Positions 6,254-7,243 of a DNA stretch of 7,243 nt are shown here, piece by piece. A model generated the notes under the pieces. That model saw only the letters and a list, made by a program, of their open reading frames with translations, was not told the DNA's origin and made no database searches. Source of the stretch: Hyphomonadaceae bacterium. Lineage in GTDB: Bacteria > Pseudomonadota > Alphaproteobacteria > Caulobacterales > Aquidulcibacteraceae. Both the position numbers and the translations under genes were made by a program. Each line of letters begins with the position of its first letter. The first letter of the stretch is position 1. The DNA lies in contig JALOSP010000064.1 of the NCBI GenBank assembly GCA_025458365.1, positions 1-7,243 of the forward strand. The letters run 5' to 3'.

Positions 6254-6327
6254 GGCCCCAGCGATGCCGCGCCGGAGTGCCAAGGTCAATGATGGGCGGC
6301 AGGGAGGTGGAACGGCCACCTGATCGC

Positions 6328-7243
6328 TCATGCGATGGCCGCAGCCAGAACCGGGTCGCGGGCACTGGCAACGTCCTGCCATGTGGTGCGCACGATCCGG
6401 TCTGGCACAAGGCCGCTGTCGGCCGGATTGCCATCCGGGAAAAAGCCCACAAGCGGCACATCCACTTCAATGCCGGTGCCTGGCAGGCGGGCGAAGAAGA
6501 ACTTCTCGGCATTGATCCCGCGCAGATTCCCGCCAGTAGTTTCCCCCATGATCGTCCCCAGGCGGTTGGCACGGAACATCTGGCAGAATTGCAAGGTGGC
6601 CGAACTGATGGCCGCATCGGTCAGCACCACAACGGTTCCCGAAAAATGGGGGTCTTTGGGCGCGACAGCACCACCGGACCGGCCCGCATTGTCATTGAGG
6701 TCATAGAAGCCGTCAGGGCGCGCCACAGCCCTGTCGCCCCAATCGCGGAAACTGTTATCCCAGGTCTCCAGAACGGGATTGAGATCGGGATCGACAGTCC
6801 GATAGCGCAAGCGACGCTGACCGGCTTGCGCGGACAGTGGCGTGGCGGTCAGATAGCCCAGCAGTTCGGGCCCCACTTCATCGCGCCCGCCTTCATTGCC
6901 GCGCAAATCGATCACCAGCCGCCGGGTGCCAGCCGAGGCGATCTGTGTGAAGGCCTCCGCGAGCCAGGCTTTCCAGTCCCAGCGGGCGCGGAAGAAGCCC
7001 CAGTTTGACATGCGCAGAACCGCAGTCTGCCGACCTTGCGGGGTCAGGGTCCAACGCGGGTCGGTGTCTGCCACCGGGACACCTCTGGTCATGGCACGCC
7101 GGGCGTCGAGGCCGATGGCTGCCAGGCGCACCGTGTTGCGCACACCCGCTGGCTGGCGGCAGCGCAGGTCTAACCTGGTGCTGGACCCGAACAGCAAGGG
7201 ATAGAAGACATCGAATGTCTGATAGCCCTGATCGGAATTGACG
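6328..7243 (-). CDS. S41-family (C-terminal processing type) peptidase, N-terminus cut off by the window
   Basis: The frame is open to the right edge, so only the C-terminal 304 residues are visible. S41 serine peptidases (tail-specific/CtpA-like and related exported forms) degrade or trim proteins using a Ser/Lys or similar catalytic set. Counting from the window edge, RRLVIDLRGNEGG (about 107-119) is the conserved strand and glycine loop. SGTVVVLTDAAISSATLQF (about 201-219) carries the probable nucleophile as the second Ser of ISSA, near 214. GTIMGETTGGN (about 229-239) is the conserved turn after it. The start, any signal peptide and any PDZ domain lie beyond the edge. The TTG at 7195-7197 is not a true start, because the frame continues upstream without a stop. 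In this subgroup the domain often stands alone after an N-terminal signal peptide, so an exported protein is likely but not shown. It is the first visible gene of the minus-strand cluster; its TGA (6328-6330) overlaps an ATG of the next reading frame. Confidence 0.85.
   Translation of the reverse strand, partial: VNSDQGYQTFDVFYPLLFGSSTRLDLRCRQPAGVRNTVRLAAIGLDARRAMTRGVPVADTDPRWTLTPQGRQTAVLRMSNWGFFRARWDWKAWLAEAFTQIASAGTRRLVIDLRGNEGGRDEVGPELLGYLTATPLSAQAGQRRLRYRTVDPDLNPVLETWDNSFRDWGDRAVARPDGFYDLNDNAGRSGGAVAPKDPHFSGTVVVLTDAAISSATLQFCQMFRANRLGTIMGETTGGNLRGINAEKFFFARLPGTGIEVDVPLVGFFPDGNPADSGLVPDRIVRTTWQDVASARDPVLAAAIA

Noticed and set aside
6063..6617. A 184-codon minus-strand frame bridging the peptidase and hydratase-family genes
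   Set aside because: It overlaps two well-supported genes in another frame and has an arginine- and serine-rich out-of-frame composition.

Overview
The window reads as high-GC chromosomal DNA from an alphaproteobacterium. The evidence is a large TonB-dependent receptor of the kind expanded in Caulobacterales, Hyphomonadaceae and sphingomonads, and an ATP12-type F1-ATPase assembly chaperone, which among bacteria is typical of alphaproteobacteria. I cannot name a genus. Base composition and codon use look even throughout, and I see no transposase, integrase, phage gene, tRNA, rRNA or CRISPR array.

Layout from left to right. Positions 1-186 hold no gene I can defend. A secreted methionine sulfoxide reductase (msrA, minus strand, 187-795) follows. 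Then comes a 210-base spacer with a textbook intrinsic terminator on the minus strand (870-896), a GATC-rich inverted-repeat patch, and a small stem-loop just upstream of msrA. The terminator closes a long minus-strand gene for an outer-membrane TonB-dependent receptor (1006-3627). A 208-base divergent promoter region with three consecutive inverted repeats separates the receptor from a plus-strand fumarylacetoacetate-hydrolase-family enzyme (3836-4714). That enzyme converges, across a 42-base gap holding a 14-base tandem repeat, on a compact minus-strand cluster. In transcription order the cluster is an S41 peptidase (cut by the right edge), an enoyl-CoA hydratase/isomerase-family protein and an ATP12-family chaperone.

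How the genes may work together. The receptor and the FAH-family enzyme are divergent and share an operator-rich control region, so they may be co-regulated as an uptake-plus-catabolism pair for a compound degraded through an acylpyruvate-like or ring-cleavage intermediate; the substrate cannot be read from the sequence. The peptidase, hydratase-like and ATP12 genes are packed tightly enough to be one transcript: a 4-base stop/start overlap is available at one junction, and a single in-frame TGA plus two codons separates the genes at the other. No functional theme obviously unites these three. msrA looks like a separate unit for repair of oxidised methionine in exported proteins.

Most of the window is ordinary for its group. 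I did not find a convincing undescribed system. The points most worth a second look are the palindrome cluster in the divergent promoter, the in-frame TGA junction before the TTG-started ATP12 gene, and the missing second catalytic glutamate in the hydratase-family protein.
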